A DNA stretch of 64,000 bases, from assembly GCF_003602095.1 (NCBI RefSeq), contig NZ_RAHH01000006.1, positions 124,001-188,000 on the forward strand, written 5' to 3'. Source of the DNA: Rahnella woolbedingensis (lineage in GTDB: Bacteria > Pseudomonadota > Gammaproteobacteria > Enterobacterales > Enterobacteriaceae). Numbering within the stretch: the first letter of the stretch is position 1; each line of letters starts with the position of its first letter. Shown piece by piece: positions 10,810-23,347 of this stretch. The position numbers and the translations under genes were made by a program. The notes beneath the pieces were generated by a model, which saw nothing but the letters and a program-made list of their open reading frames with translations, did no database searches and was not told where the DNA came from.

Positions 10810-11817
10810 TCAGCGGATTTGTCCGACTCTGATCAGAAGCCAGATGAAGACCGGGGCCCCCAAAGTGGCGGTAACAACGCCGACGGGCAATTCCGCCGCA
10901 TACAGACCAATTCTCGACACCACGTCCGCGAGAAGTAACACGCAGGCGCCGCCAAGTGCGCAGGCAGGCAGTAAACGACGCTGATCGGTGATACCTGCCA
11001 GTCGCAGAATATGCGGGATAACCAGTCCGATAAAACCTATCACGCCGGACAACGCCACGCTCAGCCCGACAATCCACCCGACCGCAAGAACCAGTACGTA
11101 GCGCCACGTCGTCAGTGATATCCCCAGTTGCTGGGCCTGCGCGATCCCCAGTGACAGCAGGTTGAGGGCGTTGCCCTGCAAGACCAGCCAAAGCAATACC
11201 GGCAATATCAGCAAACCCAGCCAGACCTGATTCCAGTCAACCCCTCCGAACCCGCCCATCATCCAGTACATCAGCTGGCGCAAATCGAGATTACTGCTGA
11301 AGTAAATAGCCCAGGTCATCAGGGCGCTGCAAACAATACCAATTGCCACGCCGACCAGCAGCATGCGGGCGTTAGTTAACAAGCGCTTACGGGAAATCGT
11401 TAACAGGAAAAATGTGACAATCAGTGCGCCTGCAATGGCCGCCAGACTCATCATCCAGACAGGTAAAATACCGTGGCTAAGCATGACGCAAAATACCAGC
11501 GCCACACCGGCACCGTTGGCAACACCGAGCAATCCGGGTTCAGCGAGCGGGTTTTCGAATAATGACTGCATCACTGCGCCAGCAACGGCAAGACCCGCAC
11601 CGACTAAAATTACCGCAATAGCGCGGGGTAATCGTAGTTGCCAGACAAAGACCCGTGCCTCGCTGCTCAGCCATTGATCGGGCCATAACCAGTTTTCACC
11701 CGCACTCAGGCTGAATATGCAAATAATTATCAGCAACAGACTCAGCCCGACCAGCCAGCGGCGGTCACTGCGTTCCCGTTGTTGTTCAAGAGCAGAATAG
11801 GTCTGCAAAATGGGCAT
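10810..11817 (-). CDS. btuC: Vitamin B12 ABC transporter permease BtuC
   Basis: FecCD-type permease, 335 aa, with about ten hydrophobic segments; it forms the cobalamin channel with BtuD. Family motifs are [43 protein letters not shown] and [13 protein letters not shown]. The ATG at 11817 is preferred over a GTG eight codons upstream because AGGAAA lies in front. The N-terminus is slightly longer than in E. coli. btuC-btuE-btuD are co-oriented with a 63-bp gap before btuE. Confidence 0.94.
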   Translation of the reverse strand: MPILQTYSALEQQRERSDRRWLVGLSLLLIIICIFSLSAGENWLWPDQWLSSEARVFVWQLRLPRAIAVILVGAGLAVAGAVMQSLFENPLAEPGLLGVANGAGVALVFCVMLSHGILPVWMMSLAAIAGALIVTFFLLTISRKRLLTNARMLLVGVAIGIVCSALMTWAIYFSSNLDLRQLMYWMMGGFGGVDWNQVWLGLLILPVLLWLVLQGNALNLLSLGIAQAQQLGISLTTWRYVLVLAVGWIVGLSVALSGVIGFIGLVIPHILRLAGITDQRRLLPACALGGACVLLLADVVSRIGLYAAELPVGVVTATLGAPVFIWLLIRVGQIR

Positions 11818-11913
11818 GAAAGACAGTTTCCTGAGACTCACTGTAGATGACTATCCTACCGATATTAGTCAGTTAGCTCTGACTAGTGAACCTGATAATG
11901 ACAAAAACAGGAA

Positions 11914-11943
11914 ACAAAAAAGCCGGTGACAAAGCACCGGCTT
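11914..11943 (-). terminator. Rho-independent terminator after the DUF2502 gene
   Basis: Stem of 9 bp, AAGCCGGTG/CACCGGCTT (11920-11943), with a 6-base loop, followed on the minus strand by a run of six T (11914-11919). It separates the His-rich protein gene from btuC. Confidence 0.85.
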
Positions 11944-11969
11944 GAAAAGTCTTAATGTAAGCTGTGGAA

Positions 11970-12395
11970 TCAGTGGCCCTGATGACCGTCTGGCGGGATC
12001 GGCTGACCGTTCCCGTGATTGTCATTATGACCGCCCTGATGATCCCGATTATCGTGGTGATCACCATTATCATGATGATCGCCGTTGTTCGGATGTCCGT
12101 GATACTGTGGCTGGTTGTGAGGCGGATTACTGTGACCATGTTGCGGCGGTTTGGGATCCCAGCGATTACCATGCCAGTACATACCATGCTCATTGCGCTC
12201 ACCGTAGTGATGGCCCTGATGATCGTGCCACCACTGCGGCGGACGCCAGTCATAACCATCCCAGTAGTAACCACGATGATCCTGATCCCCGAGATGAACC
12301 GATACGCCGGGTACGTTAACGTCAACAGAAACATTTGCCTGCGCGATCACAGGCAAAGCCAGTGCACAACAAAGCAATAAAAGAGATTTTTTCAT
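11970..12395 (-). CDS. Secreted His/Asp/Asn-rich protein, DUF2502 (YpeC-like) N-terminal part
   Basis: 141 aa. A Sec signal peptide ([20 protein letters not shown]) is followed by VSVDVNVPGVSVHLGDQDHRGYYWDGYDWRPPQWW, which resembles the periplasmic DUF2502 family (E. coli YpeC). The C-terminal 60 residues are a low-complexity tract of His, Asn, Asp and Gly with short repeats of the form NGDHHD. Clustered His and Asp suggest metal binding, but this is inference. ATG 12395 is chosen because AAGG sits ten bases ahead; an ATG three codons earlier lies too close to that ribosome site. It has its own terminator. In E. coli no gene lies between ihfA and btuC. Confidence 0.75.
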   Translation of the reverse strand: MKKSLLLLCCALALPVIAQANVSVDVNVPGVSVHLGDQDHRGYYWDGYDWRPPQWWHDHQGHHYGERNEHGMYWHGNRWDPKPPQHGHSNPPHNQPQYHGHPNNGDHHDNGDHHDNRDHQGGHNDNHGNGQPIPPDGHQGH

Positions 12396-12664
12396 AATAG
12401 TCATGCCTTCTTTATTTTTATGACGTGCTTTTTATATCAGGCAGTAAAGACGGAGAATATAAGAGTACGGCGTATTTTCGGATAACTTGCTGTGGCCTTA
12501 CAATAAAAATACAAATATATCCTGACTGAAATACATCAGCAGGATGAAGGCCATTAACTATTCAATTCTTATTACGATACTAACAAATCTTAACGCAAGC
12601 CTGACAACAGCGCCGTTGCCTTTTATTTATAATTAAGACGTTTACTCCAATAAAGGACATTACT

Positions 12665-12796
12665 ATGCGTCGTATATTATCTCTCGTTGGTGTTGCTCTG
12701 GTTGTCGCAACCCTCAGTGGCTGTATCTTCCCAGGCCCTTACGGTCACGGCGGCGGTTATCACGGCGGCGGTCATCCGCATTATTACTGGCGTTAA
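12665..12796 (+). CDS. 43-aa Gly/His-rich lipoprotein
   Basis: A short gene not resembling a known family: ATG at 12665 with AAAGGA in front, then MRRILSLVGVALVVATLSGC, a lipoprotein signal with the lipobox LSGC, and a 23-residue tail rich in Gly, His, Pro and Tyr (FPGPYGHGGG, HGGGHPHYYWR). The stop at 12794 is followed by a convincing terminator at 12882. The mature part is likely anchored to a membrane. It is divergent from the His-rich DUF2502 gene, and a role in metal binding or envelope stress is only a guess. Confidence 0.75.
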   Translation: MRRILSLVGVALVVATLSGCIFPGPYGHGGGYHGGGHPHYYWR

Positions 12797-12881
12797 CGAT
12801 CATTAAGATTTTTCGTCATTGCATATGTTTATTTACTGACTGCGAATCTGAATATAAACAGATGCCAATGCGTTTTACATC

Positions 12882-12909
12882 AAGGGGCTTCGGCTCCTTT
12901 TCTTTTTAT
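12882..12909 (+). terminator. Rho-independent terminator of the small lipoprotein gene
   Basis: Stem AAGGGGC/GCTCCTT (12882-12899) with a TTCG tetraloop and one G-T pair, followed by a T-rich run to 12909. It supports transcription of the short + strand gene upstream. Confidence 0.8.
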
Positions 12910-13128
12910 GCAATTTTGTTAAGATAAATAATTAAACAAAACAGCACTTATAAAAAAACATCTCTCAATTAACAAGAAATCCTAAAAAATATATTATCCG
13001 GACTCGCTTCACCCTTAGATTTAATCTATCAGACGATTCCTGAAACGACTACCTCATTAACGAAATCTTTTCACTTCCTGCGCAATTTAACGCCAATTAT
13101 TTCATTTCAGAAAAATCGCAAATTTAGC
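12910..13128. other. AT-rich intergenic DNA, nothing recognised
   Basis: Between the lipoprotein terminator and the ihfA terminator. AT-rich, with no open frame of note and no convincing promoter pair. Confidence 0.5.
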
Positions 13129-13158
13129 GCAAAAAAAAGGCCGCTTTCGCGGCCTTTT
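13129..13158 (-). terminator. Rho-independent terminator after ihfA
   Basis: Stem AAAAGGCCGC/GCGGCCTTTT (13135-13158) with loop TTTC and a minus-strand T-run. It ends the pheST-ihfA transcript. Confidence 0.9.
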
Positions 13159-13170
13159 TGCTGATTTCAC

Positions 13171-13467
13171 TTATTCTTTCGGAGTAGCATTCTCTACACG
13201 ACTTTTCAATTTTTGTCCCGGACGGAAAGTCACCACACGACGCGCCGTGATCGGAATATCTTCGCCGGTTTTCGGGTTACGTCCCGGACGTTGGTTTTTG
13301 TCACGCAGATCAAAATTGCCAAAGCCAGACAGTTTTACTTGCTCGCCATTTTCCAAAGCACGACGGACTTCTTCGAAAAATATTTCAACAAGATCTTTGG
13401 CATCCCGTTTGCTCAGCCCGAGCTTCTCAAACAGGTGTTCTGACATTTCAGCTTTAGTAAGCGCCAT
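13171..13467 (-). CDS. ihfA: Integration host factor alpha subunit
   Basis: 98-aa HU/IHF-family DNA-bending protein that pairs with IhfB (not in window) and acts in recombination, replication and transcription. The minor-groove-intercalating arm contains [24 protein letters not shown] with the conserved proline. The start lies 4 bp after the pheT stop, the same arrangement as in E. coli. Expression is likely from the pheST promoter plus a promoter inside pheT. Confidence 0.97.
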   Translation of the reverse strand: MALTKAEMSEHLFEKLGLSKRDAKDLVEIFFEEVRRALENGEQVKLSGFGNFDLRDKNQRPGRNPKTGEDIPITARRVVTFRPGQKLKSRVENATPKE

Positions 13468-13471
13468 AGGT

Positions 13472-15859
13472 TCAATCCCTCAAGGATGCTTGGAATCGCT
13501 GTTTTAGAGCCTCTACACATTTTGCAACGGTAGCGGCGATCTCCTCTTCTTCCAGTGTACGGCCGGTATCCTGCAACACCAGACTGATAGCCAGGCTCTT
13601 GTAACCTTCAGCTACGCCCTTGCCACGGTACACATCAAACAAGTTTACGCCAACTACCTGATTTGCGCCAACTTTCTTGCACTCTGCCAAAATATCGTCT
13701 GCGGCTACGTTTTCGGCTACTACAACAGCGATGTCACGACGGTTCGCCGGGAAGCGAGAAATCTCTTTCGCATCAGGCAGTACGCGGTCTGCGACCTTGT
13801 TCCATAAGAGTTCGAAGACCACGGTACGACCATTAAGATCGAGTTTACGTTCCAGCTCAGGGTGGACTACACCAATGAAACCAATACGTTCGCCGCGTAA
13901 ATAAATCGCTGCGCTCTGCCCAGGATGCAACGCAGGATTTGCTTCAACCTTGAACTGTACGTCGTTCATTTTGCCGGTAAGCTCAAGAATAGCCTCAAGA
14001 TCACCTTTCAAATCGTAGTAGTCAACTGACTGGCGCGCCAGATCCCAATGCTCTTCATTTTTGGTGCCGGAGATCACACCAGACAGCATGACGTCCTGAC
14101 GGATATCCAAATCAGCTTGTGTATCAGGCACAAAGCGCAGGCCGCTCTCGAATAAACGCACACGACTTTGCTGACGATTTTGGTTATTTACTACTACGGT
14201 CAGCAGGCCAGACCACAGAGAAAGGCGCATCGCGGACATTTCTACGGAGATCGGGCTTGGCAAAATCAGCGCTTCTTCACCCGGATGCAGCAGCGCCTGA
14301 ATTTTTGGATCCACAAAGCTGTAGGTGATCGCTTCCTGGAAACCGCGGTCAACCAGCAGATTTTTCACGCGTTTCAGCGACAAATTCGCTTCACGATGCT
14401 TCGTCATCACCAGGCTGGCTTTCACCGGCACATCAGGGATGTTGTTATAGCCGTAAACGCGCGCGACTTCTTCCACCAGATCTTCTTCAATCTGCATGTC
14501 GAAACGCCAGCTTGGTGCGACAGCCACCCAATGGTCGCCATTGTGCTTAACCTGACAGCCCAGACGGGTCAGGATATCTGTCACCTGTGCGTCTTCAATA
14601 TGATGACCAATCAGGCGATCGAGTTTTTCACGACGCAAAATGATGGTCGCTGCTTTCGGCAGATGCTCTTCTGAAGTCGCGTTGATAACCGGACCGGCTT
14701 CACCACCACAGATGCTCAACAGCAACGCGGTTGCGCGTTCGATGCCTTTAAATTGCAGTTCCGGATCCACACCACGTTCATAGCGATGAGAAGCATCCGT
14801 ATGCAGGCCCTGACGGCGTGCACGACCCGTGATCGAAAGCGGAGCAAAGAACGCGGATTCCAGCAGGACATCCTGCGTTTCATCGTTCACACCTGAATGT
14901 TCGCCACCAAAGATACCGGCCATCGCCAGCGCTTTTTCGTGGTCAGCAATGACCAGCGTGTCTTCCGCCAGTTTTGCTTTTGTGCCATCGAGCAAGGTCA
15001 GGGCTTCATCCTTCTGCGCCATGCGCACGACGATGCCACCGCTGATGCGATTCAGATCGAACGCATGCATCGGTTGGCCGAGTTCGAGCAGCACGAAGTT
15101 GGTAATATCAACAACGGCATCGATAGAGCGGACCCCGCAGCGGCGCAGTTTTTCACGCATCCACAATGGCGTGGCAGCCTTAACGTTGATGCCTTTAACG
15201 ACACGGCCCAGATAACGCGGACATGCCTGAGGTGCCTGCACATCAATGGCAATCGTAGCGTCAACGGTGGCTTTGACCGGATTGATTTCCGGTTCAACCA
15301 GCGGCAATTGGTTAATCACCGCAACATCACGCGCCACGCCCAGAATACCCAGACAGTCAGCACGGTTTGGCGTCACGCTGATTTCAATAATGGCGTCATC
15401 GAGTTTCAGGAATTCGCGGATGTCGGTGCCAACCGGCGCATCCAGCGGCAGCTCAATGATGCCATCGTGATCTTCGGAAATACCCAGCTCGGAGAACGAA
15501 CACAGCATGCCTTCTGAAGGCTCGCCACGCAGTTTAGCGGCTTTGATTTTGAAATCACCCGGCAATACAGCGCCCACAGTTGCGACGGCAATTTTAAGGC
15601 CCTGACGGCAGTTTGGCGCGCCACAAACGATGTCCAGCAGGCGATCGCCGCCGACATTCACTTTAGTCACACGCAGTTTGTCTGCATTAGGGTGCTGACC
15701 ACATTCGACAACCTCACCGACAACCACGCCACTGAATGCGCCACAAACCGGATCCACGCCATCGACTTCAAGGCCGGCCATGGTGATTTGGTCTGATAAT
15801 GCTTCGCTGCTGATGGCTGGGTTTACCCACTCACGCAACCAGAGTTCACTGAATTTCAT
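13472..15859 (-). CDS. pheT: Phenylalanine-tRNA ligase beta subunit
   Basis: 795 aa, full length. It forms the (alpha-beta)2 tetramer with PheS and carries tRNA-binding and editing functions. In order: an N-terminal tRNA-binding OB domain (about 40-150, with [21 protein letters not shown]), B3/B4 editing region, B5 domain, catalytic-like core and C-terminal anticodon-binding FDX-ACB domain ([14 protein letters not shown] onward). It lies 14 bp after pheS. Confidence 0.97.
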   Translation of the reverse strand: MKFSELWLREWVNPAISSEALSDQITMAGLEVDGVDPVCGAFSGVVVGEVVECGQHPNADKLRVTKVNVGGDRLLDIVCGAPNCRQGLKIAVATVGAVLPGDFKIKAAKLRGEPSEGMLCSFSELGISEDHDGIIELPLDAPVGTDIREFLKLDDAIIEISVTPNRADCLGILGVARDVAVINQLPLVEPEINPVKATVDATIAIDVQAPQACPRYLGRVVKGINVKAATPLWMREKLRRCGVRSIDAVVDITNFVLLELGQPMHAFDLNRISGGIVVRMAQKDEALTLLDGTKAKLAEDTLVIADHEKALAMAGIFGGEHSGVNDETQDVLLESAFFAPLSITGRARRQGLHTDASHRYERGVDPELQFKGIERATALLLSICGGEAGPVINATSEEHLPKAATIILRREKLDRLIGHHIEDAQVTDILTRLGCQVKHNGDHWVAVAPSWRFDMQIEEDLVEEVARVYGYNNIPDVPVKASLVMTKHREANLSLKRVKNLLVDRGFQEAITYSFVDPKIQALLHPGEEALILPSPISVEMSAMRLSLWSGLLTVVVNNQNRQQSRVRLFESGLRFVPDTQADLDIRQDVMLSGVISGTKNEEHWDLARQSVDYYDLKGDLEAILELTGKMNDVQFKVEANPALHPGQSAAIYLRGERIGFIGVVHPELERKLDLNGRTVVFELLWNKVADRVLPDAKEISRFPANRRDIAVVVAENVAADDILAECKKVGANQVVGVNLFDVYRGKGVAEGYKSLAISLVLQDTGRTLEEEEIAATVAKCVEALKQRFQASLRD

Positions 15860-15873
15860 GTGATATTCCCGCC

Positions 15874-16989
<1,116 letters not shown>

Positions 16990-17031
16990 CTACTTTTCGT
17001 TTCTTCTCTTACGCGCGAAAGCCTTCCTGAG

Positions 17032-17076
17032 TCAGGCGCTAAAGTAAAAAAAGAAACGGAAAATAGCAGCATTCAT
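17032..17076 (-). CDS. pheM: pheST operon leader peptide
   Basis: 14 codons encoding [14 protein letters not shown]; the E. coli leader is [14 protein letters not shown]. Five Phe codons among 14 let ribosome stalling at low charged tRNA-Phe open the downstream attenuator. It is too short for ordinary gene finders. The ATG is at 17076 and the stop TGA at 17032-17034. Confidence 0.95.
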   Translation of the reverse strand: [14 protein letters not shown]

Positions 17077-17180
17077 GCTTGCGTTACCTTATCGGTTGTA
17101 AATTTTGTGCTGATGTTCTGACGAAATGCGTCGTATCAAATCAGGGGTATTAAACAACGAAACAGAATGTTTTTAAACAC

Positions 17181-17212
17181 AAAATATAAAAGAGGGAGCA
17201 AGCTCCCTCTTT
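17181..17212 (-). terminator. Terminator after rplT
   Basis: An 11-bp perfect stem, AAAGAGGGAGC/GCTCCCTCTTT (17189-17212), with a two-base loop, followed on the minus strand by a T-rich stretch. It ends the thrS-infC-rpmI-rplT transcript in part and precedes pheM. Confidence 0.85.
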
Positions 17213-17220
17213 CACCTGAC

Positions 17221-17592
<372 letters not shown>

Positions 17593-17618
17593 TTATATTC
17601 TAAATGAAAAAAGTGTAT

Positions 17619-17816
17619 TTATGCGTACGGCAGACATGCAGAGACCAGACCCAAATCGTTCTTGGATACCAGGCCTTTTGGACGCAAGTGACGTTTACGC
17701 TTAGTAGCTTTTTTGGTCAGAATATGACGCAGGTTTGCGTGCTTACGCTTAAAACCACCATTGGCGGTTTTTTTGAAGCGTTTAGCGGCGCCGCGTACTG
17801 TTTTGATCTTTGGCAT
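17619..17816 (-). CDS. rpmI: 50S ribosomal protein L35
   Basis: 65 aa, [36 protein letters not shown]. The ATG at 17816 is chosen (MPKIKT is the family start); a frame four codons longer is an artefact. It is the first target of L20 feedback through the leader between infC and rpmI. Confidence 0.98.
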   Translation of the reverse strand: MPKIKTVRGAAKRFKKTANGGFKRKHANLRHILTKKATKRKRHLRPKGLVSKNDLGLVSACLPYA

Positions 17817-17872
17817 TTTAAATTCCACTTCGCATTGTTATTAACATGAATCAGAAAGGCGAATCCAGCATA

Positions 17873-17890
17873 CGCGGTGCAAGCACCGCG
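17873..17890 (-). promoter_or_regulatory. Stem-loop in the infC-rpmI spacer, probable L20 operator part
   Basis: A perfect 8-bp inverted repeat, CGCGGTGC/GCACCGCG, lies in the 95-bp spacer between infC and rpmI, with no T-run. In E. coli this spacer takes part in the pseudoknot bound by L20. Assignment here rests on position only. Confidence 0.4.
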
Positions 17891-17911
17891 CAGCAGGATT
17901 ACTTGGAAGCC

Positions 17912-18466
<555 letters not shown>

Positions 18467-20395
18467 TTATTCCTCCAGTTGATGAAGACTTCTGCTGCGG
18501 ATTTCCGCCAGCAGTTTGTCAACGACTTCGCTAACATCCATGCTTCCTAAGTCTTTGCCGCGGCGGGTACGAACAGCAACTTTGCCTGCTTCGACCTCTT
18601 TATCGCCACAAACTAACATGTAAGGAACACGGCGTAGCGTGTGTTCGCGAATTTTAAAGCCAATCTTCTCATTTCTCAAGTCGGCTTTAACGCGAATGCC
18701 TGCATCTTGCAGTTTTTTAGTTAATTCTTCGACATAGGTAGCTTGTGCATCAGTGATATTCATGATCACTACCTGAACCGGAGCCATCCATGTTGGGAAG
18801 AAGCCAGCGTATTCTTCGGTCAGAATACCGATGAAACGCTCCATTGAACCCAGGATAGCACGGTGAATCATTACCGGGACCTGACGGTCGTTGCTTTCGC
18901 CAATATAAGAGGCATTCAAGCGACCAGGTAATGAAAAGTCGAGCTGCACGGTACCACACTGCCACGCACGATCCAAACAATCATGCAAGGTAAATTCAAT
19001 TTTCGGACCGTAGAACGCGCCTTCACCTGGCTGATATTCGAACGGAATGTCGTTTTCAGTCAGTGCAGCGGCCAGATCATCCTCAGCACGAGTCCACATT
19101 TCGTCAGTACCGATGCGCTTCTCAGGACGGGTGGATAATTTCACCACAATCTTTTCAAAGCCAAAAGTGCTGTACATGTCGTAAACCATGCGGATACAGC
19201 TGTTCACTTCATCACGAACCTGTTCTTCAGTACAGAAGATATGGGCGTCGTCCTGAGTGAAGCCACGCACGCGCATCAGGCCATGCAATGCACCTGACGG
19301 CTCATTACGGTGGCAACTGCCGAACTCGGCCATACGCAGCGGCAGATCGCGGTAGGATTTCAGACCCTGGTTGAAGATCTGAACGTGACCCGGGCAGTTC
19401 ATCGGTTTGATGCAGTATTCACGGTTTTCGGAAGAAGTCGTGAACATCGCCTCTTTGTAGTTTTCCCAGTGGCCAGTTTTTTCCCACAGCACGCGGTCCA
19501 TCATGAACGGACCTTTTACTTCCTGATAGTCATATGACTTCAGTTTCATGCGTACAAAGGCTTCCAGCTCACGGAAAATAGTCCAGCCGTCGTTATGCCA
19601 GAACACCATACCTGGCGCTTCTTCCTGCATGTGGTACAGGTCGAGTTGCTTGCCAATTTTACGGTGGTCACGTTTCCCGGCTTCTTCCAGACGCTGAATA
19701 TAGGCATTCAGCTGCTTCTTATCTGCCCATGCGGTGCCGTAGATGCGTTGCAGCATTTTGTTATCGCTGTTGCCACGCCAGTAAGCACCGGACGTTTTCT
19801 GCAGTTTGAAATGATGGCAGAAACGCATATTCGGCACGTGTGGACCACGGCACATATCGACGTATTCTTCATGGTGATACAAGCCCGGACGATCATCATG
19901 ACTGATGTTTTCATCCAGAATGGCCACTTTGTATTCTTCGCCACGGCTTGCAAAGGTATCGCGCGCTTCCTGCCAGCTGACTTTCTTTTTGATAACGTCG
20001 TAATTCTTTTCAGCCAATTCGTGCATGCGCTTTTCAAGCAGTTCGATGTCTTCCTGAGTCAATGTGCGATCTAAATCCACATCGTAGTAGAAGCCATTAT
20101 CGATAACCGGGCCGATAGCCATTTTGGTGTCTGGCCACAATTGTTTGATGGCATGACCCAAAAGGTGCGCACAGGAGTGACGCAGAATTTCAAGACCGGC
20201 TTCGTCTTTAGCAGTGATGATCGCCAGTTGCGCATCGGTTTCAATTAGATCAGTGGCATCAACCAGTTCGCCGTTAACGCGACCGGCGATACAGGCTTTC
20301 GCCAGACCAGGACCGATATCAAGTGCAACATCAAGAGGAGAAACGGGGCGATCAAAAACGCGCTGGCTTCCGTCAGGAAGAGTAATGACAGGCAT
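18467..20395 (-). CDS. thrS: Threonine-tRNA ligase
   Basis: 642 aa. N-terminal TGS domain ([12 protein letters not shown]), editing domain with [10 protein letters not shown] near residue 73 and CRGPHVPN near 182, class II catalytic core ([46 protein letters not shown]) with the zinc-site Cys, and a C-terminal anticodon-binding domain. The protein binds its own mRNA leader to repress translation in E. coli. It heads the infC-rpmI-rplT operon. Confidence 0.98.
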   Translation of the reverse strand: MPVITLPDGSQRVFDRPVSPLDVALDIGPGLAKACIAGRVNGELVDATDLIETDAQLAIITAKDEAGLEILRHSCAHLLGHAIKQLWPDTKMAIGPVIDNGFYYDVDLDRTLTQEDIELLEKRMHELAEKNYDVIKKKVSWQEARDTFASRGEEYKVAILDENISHDDRPGLYHHEEYVDMCRGPHVPNMRFCHHFKLQKTSGAYWRGNSDNKMLQRIYGTAWADKKQLNAYIQRLEEAGKRDHRKIGKQLDLYHMQEEAPGMVFWHNDGWTIFRELEAFVRMKLKSYDYQEVKGPFMMDRVLWEKTGHWENYKEAMFTTSSENREYCIKPMNCPGHVQIFNQGLKSYRDLPLRMAEFGSCHRNEPSGALHGLMRVRGFTQDDAHIFCTEEQVRDEVNSCIRMVYDMYSTFGFEKIVVKLSTRPEKRIGTDEMWTRAEDDLAAALTENDIPFEYQPGEGAFYGPKIEFTLHDCLDRAWQCGTVQLDFSLPGRLNASYIGESNDRQVPVMIHRAILGSMERFIGILTEEYAGFFPTWMAPVQVVIMNITDAQATYVEELTKKLQDAGIRVKADLRNEKIGFKIREHTLRRVPYMLVCGDKEVEAGKVAVRTRRGKDLGSMDVSEVVDKLLAEIRSRSLHQLEE

Positions 20396-20560
20396 GTTAA
20401 TTCCTTAATCTACAGTGGTGCCCCACACGACAGAGCACATCTAGAAAAATATTTGAGTTTAATTTCATGTAGTTATACACGCTATTCAGCTTTACTTTGC
20501 CGAATATAGGCACCCTGGAATACATCACGTAATTGTATCGGGATGCGACGTGAAAACAGG
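20396..20560 (-). promoter_or_regulatory. thrS 5' leader, likely autoregulatory operator
   Basis: About 165 bp upstream of thrS on the minus strand, with no open frame. In E. coli this leader folds into tRNA-Thr-like hairpins bound by ThrRS. I see several short inverted repeats but did not fold it, so the call rests on position. The remaining 124 bp up to marC should hold the divergent promoters. Confidence 0.4.
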
Positions 20561-20684
20561 CAACGAGTTTAACACCCGTAAAGTGCGAATTTCCAGCAAC
20601 CTGTGTTGCTTAATGTGGATATTTTTCGTGTAATCCCCTGATCGGGGATAAGGTATTCAGAGAAACATTGGAAAAGGGAAGCAT

Positions 20685-21365
20685 ATGTCTGAAGTCAGGC
20701 TGTTATTTGAGGCAATAGGTTTGGGTCTGGTGGTACTCCTCCCGCTGGCAAACCCCCTGACGACCGTAGCACTGTTGCTCGGTCTCTCAGGGAAGATGAC
20801 CACGCAGGAAAGGAACCAGCAATCGCTGATGGCCTCTGTGTATGTCTTCATCATCATGATGGTGGCGTATTACGCCGGTCAGCTTGTCATGAACACGTTT
20901 GGGATCTCCATTCCCGGCCTGCGAATTGCGGGTGGGCTGATCGTCACCTTTATCGGCTTCAGGATGCTGTTTCCACAGCCACACGTGGAAGAGAGAGTGC
21001 TGATTGAGAATAAAACCGAGGAAATGAGGAAGCAGGAATCGCCGAATATCGCCTTCGTTCCGCTGGCGATGCCAAGCACCGCAGGGCCGGGTACCATCGC
21101 GATGATCATCAGCAGCGCGGCAACTGTCAGAGATTCTGATTTTCCGCACTGGATCATTACCGTCGCTCCGGTAATCATTTTCTTTTTGGTCGGGCTGATT
21201 CTATGGATAACGCTGCGCAGTTCAGGGGCAATTATGCGCCTGGTTGGCAAGAGCGGGATTGAAGCGATTTCACGTCTGATGGGATTCTTGCTGGTGTGTA
21301 TGGGGGTTCAGTTTGTGATTAACGGGATCCTGGAAATCATCAAGACATTGCCGCCAGCAGCCTGA
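20685..21365 (+). CDS. marC: MarC family inner-membrane protein
   Basis: 226 aa, UPF0056/MarC family, with six hydrophobic segments. The N-terminal [28 protein letters not shown] and [22 protein letters not shown] are near-identical to E. coli MarC, and the C-terminus [26 protein letters not shown] is the same. The function is unknown; it was once linked to multiple antibiotic resistance by position in E. coli. Here it is not next to marRAB but divergent from thrS. Confidence 0.93.
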   Translation: MSEVRLLFEAIGLGLVVLLPLANPLTTVALLLGLSGKMTTQERNQQSLMASVYVFIIMMVAYYAGQLVMNTFGISIPGLRIAGGLIVTFIGFRMLFPQPHVEERVLIENKTEEMRKQESPNIAFVPLAMPSTAGPGTIAMIISSAATVRDSDFPHWIITVAPVIIFFLVGLILWITLRSSGAIMRLVGKSGIEAISRLMGFLLVCMGVQFVINGILEIIKTLPPAA

Positions 21366-21389
21366 GCTGCTGGCATGAAACGCCAACGC

Positions 21390-22025
21390 TTATCGCATGG
21401 CAAGATAAGCGTTGTTCACTTTCCACAAATAACGCGGCGCCTGAGGTGCAGGATGGTTTTTCTGCACGTGCTGTGAAAACTCAGCTGGCGTCATCAGATT
21501 AATCTTCGCAATCGCGTAGTTTTTATCTTTCGCAAACGTTCTCAGTAACGCTCCTGCCCCGTTCACATAGGCTAATGTCGTCGCATAACGACGGGTTTCA
21601 GGATTGTTGATACCTGCCAGTTGCTGTTGCAGGATACTCAGATAGGCCGTTCCCAGATCAATGTTCACCGCCGGATCTTTCAGATCACGTGGCGTAGGCT
21701 GACCGTAACGTCCTTTCATCCGGTAGGCATCGCGTCCTGCCGTTGAGGCCTTTAGCTGCATTAACCCAATCGCATTCGATTTGCTGACAACGGTTGGGTT
21801 ATATCCAGATTCGACCTGAATGATTGCTTTAACAAGTGTTTCGTCAACGCCGTAAGTATTTGCCGCCTGGTGAATAACATCACCATAAGGCCCCGGATGC
21901 ATTAATGAGGCATCGCGCTGAGGTGGCGGCGATGGATTCAGAAAATGCGTTGTTTGAACCGGTGTTTCTTTAGCGCAACCCGCCAACAATAGCGCGGCCA
22001 TCAAATAAAGAATGTTTGGTTTCAC
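21390..22025 (-). CDS. emtA: Membrane-bound endo-type lytic transglycosylase
   Basis: 211-aa SLT-domain lipoprotein that cleaves peptidoglycan glycan strands (EmtA/MltE). A GTG at 22025 starts VKPNILYLMAALLLAGC, a lipoprotein signal with lipobox LAGC. This GTG is preferred because the longer frame puts 18 charged residues ahead of the signal. The catalytic Glu lies in AIIQVESGYNP, followed by VVSKSNAIGLMQLKAS and AYVNGAGALLRTF. It is convergent with marC; an inverted repeat (21385-21414) overlaps its stop codon without a T-run. Confidence 0.88.
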   Translation of the reverse strand: MKPNILYLMAALLLAGCAKETPVQTTHFLNPSPPPQRDASLMHPGPYGDVIHQAANTYGVDETLVKAIIQVESGYNPTVVSKSNAIGLMQLKASTAGRDAYRMKGRYGQPTPRDLKDPAVNIDLGTAYLSILQQQLAGINNPETRRYATTLAYVNGAGALLRTFAKDKNYAIAKINLMTPAEFSQHVQKNHPAPQAPRYLWKVNNAYLAMR

Positions 22026-22347
22026 GTTATCTCTCTCGCGACTAGGACGAGATGTAGCATATACATCTTCTTTCCACACCTGAATATATTTTTAGTCTAT
22101 TATTATTATTGTTTTGTTAAACAAGGGGGTTAGGAACATGTCGATAAGACAATTCTGTATATAAAACCGCTTTCATGTCACATATTCTGAAAATAACAGA
22201 TTCATTGATTTCGCTCTCAGTCCCAACACGTCGTAAATTGCAGAAATTAACATCATCATCTGATTCAGCCGTGCGCCGGATCGGGTTTTTGAAGCAGAGA
22301 AAACGCTAACTTAATGAATTATCGGGCCAGTCAGAAGGGGTAATACC
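22026..22347. other. Divergent promoter region of emtA and yniA
   Basis: 322 bp, AT-rich close to emtA, with no open frame and no recognised operator. It should contain the divergent promoters. Confidence 0.5.
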
Positions 22348-23217
22348 ATGTGGCAAGCCGTCAATCGTTTGTTGAGTGAACACCTTGGCAATGCTGAAAT
22401 CCGCGAACGTGTTGAACTGCCGGGAGGTGAAATTCACCCGGCATGGCGGCTGAGCTATGGTGACAGAGATGTGTTTGTGAAATGCAATGCGCGCGAAATG
22501 CTGCCCATTTTCGCCGCAGAAGCCGATCAGCTCGCCCTCCTTGCTCGCAGCCAGACCGTCCGGGTACCGGAAGTTTACGGAGTGGGCAGTGACCGTGACT
22601 ACAGCTTTCTTCTGCTCGAATACATCCCGCAAAAGCCGCTGGATGCGCACAATGCATATGTTTTAGGGCAACAACTCGCCGCCTTGCACCAATGGAGTGA
22701 ACAGCTGCAATTTGGTCTCGATTTCGATAATGAGCTGGCAACGCTTCCTCAGCCCAATAGCTGGCAACGGCGCTGGGCCACGTTTTTCGCAGAGCAACGG
22801 ATTGGCTGGCAGTTACAGCTGGCGGCAGAAAAAGGCATGACGTTCGGCAATATCGAAGATATCACTGCGATGGTTCATGCGCGGTTGCAAAATCATCAGC
22901 CGCAGCCGTCTTTATTACACGGCGATTTATGGCCGCATAACTGCGGATTATCAGAAAACGGCCCTGTTATTTTCGATCCGGCGTGTTACTGGGGCGACAG
23001 GGAATGCGATCTGGCCATGTTGCCGTTGTATCCCAATGTTCCGCCTCAGTTATATGATGGCTACCAGAGTAAAACGCCGCTGCCGGATGGCTTCATTTCC
23101 AGGCAACCTCTCTACCAGTTATATTATCTGCTTAACCGCAGTAATTTATTCGGGGGTCAGCATCTGGTGGTTGCTCAACGTGCAGTTGAGAGGCTGTTAC
23201 ATGATGACATCAATTAA
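22348..23217 (+). CDS. yniA: Fructosamine kinase family protein YniA
   Basis: 289 aa, FN3K-related kinase fold. The Lys of VFVKCN, the brackets of SLLHGDLWPHNCG (catalytic loop Asp) and VIFDPACYWGDRECDLAML (metal-binding Asp) match the family. The likely role is phosphorylation of sugar-protein adducts (ribulosamine or fructosamine) for repair; the substrate in bacteria is not settled. It is followed by a strong bidirectional terminator facing yniB. Confidence 0.92.
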   Translation: MWQAVNRLLSEHLGNAEIRERVELPGGEIHPAWRLSYGDRDVFVKCNAREMLPIFAAEADQLALLARSQTVRVPEVYGVGSDRDYSFLLLEYIPQKPLDAHNAYVLGQQLAALHQWSEQLQFGLDFDNELATLPQPNSWQRRWATFFAEQRIGWQLQLAAEKGMTFGNIEDITAMVHARLQNHQPQPSLLHGDLWPHNCGLSENGPVIFDPACYWGDRECDLAMLPLYPNVPPQLYDGYQSKTPLPDGFISRQPLYQLYYLLNRSNLFGGQHLVVAQRAVERLLHDDIN

Positions 23218-23245
23218 CGCCTTACTCTTTTTGTAGCGCCCAAAA

Positions 23246-23286
23246 AATAAGGCCTGAATACGTGAATATTCAGGCCTTATTTATAT
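23246..23286. terminator. Bidirectional terminator between yniA and yniB
   Basis: A 15-bp perfect stem (23246-23260 with 23267-23281) and 6-base loop, with an A-rich left flank and T-rich right flank, so it can act for both convergent genes. Confidence 0.85.
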
Positions 23287-23347
23287 CGTTACCTTCGTTC
23301 AACGACATATCGCTCAGCAACGAAATGTTATGAATATGTTGTCACGA

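Noticed and set aside
11873-12380. Long overlapping frames on both strands over the His-rich gene
   Set aside because: They mirror the repetitive GAT/CAC codons of the DUF2502-like gene. Only the frame with a signal peptide and ribosome site is credible.
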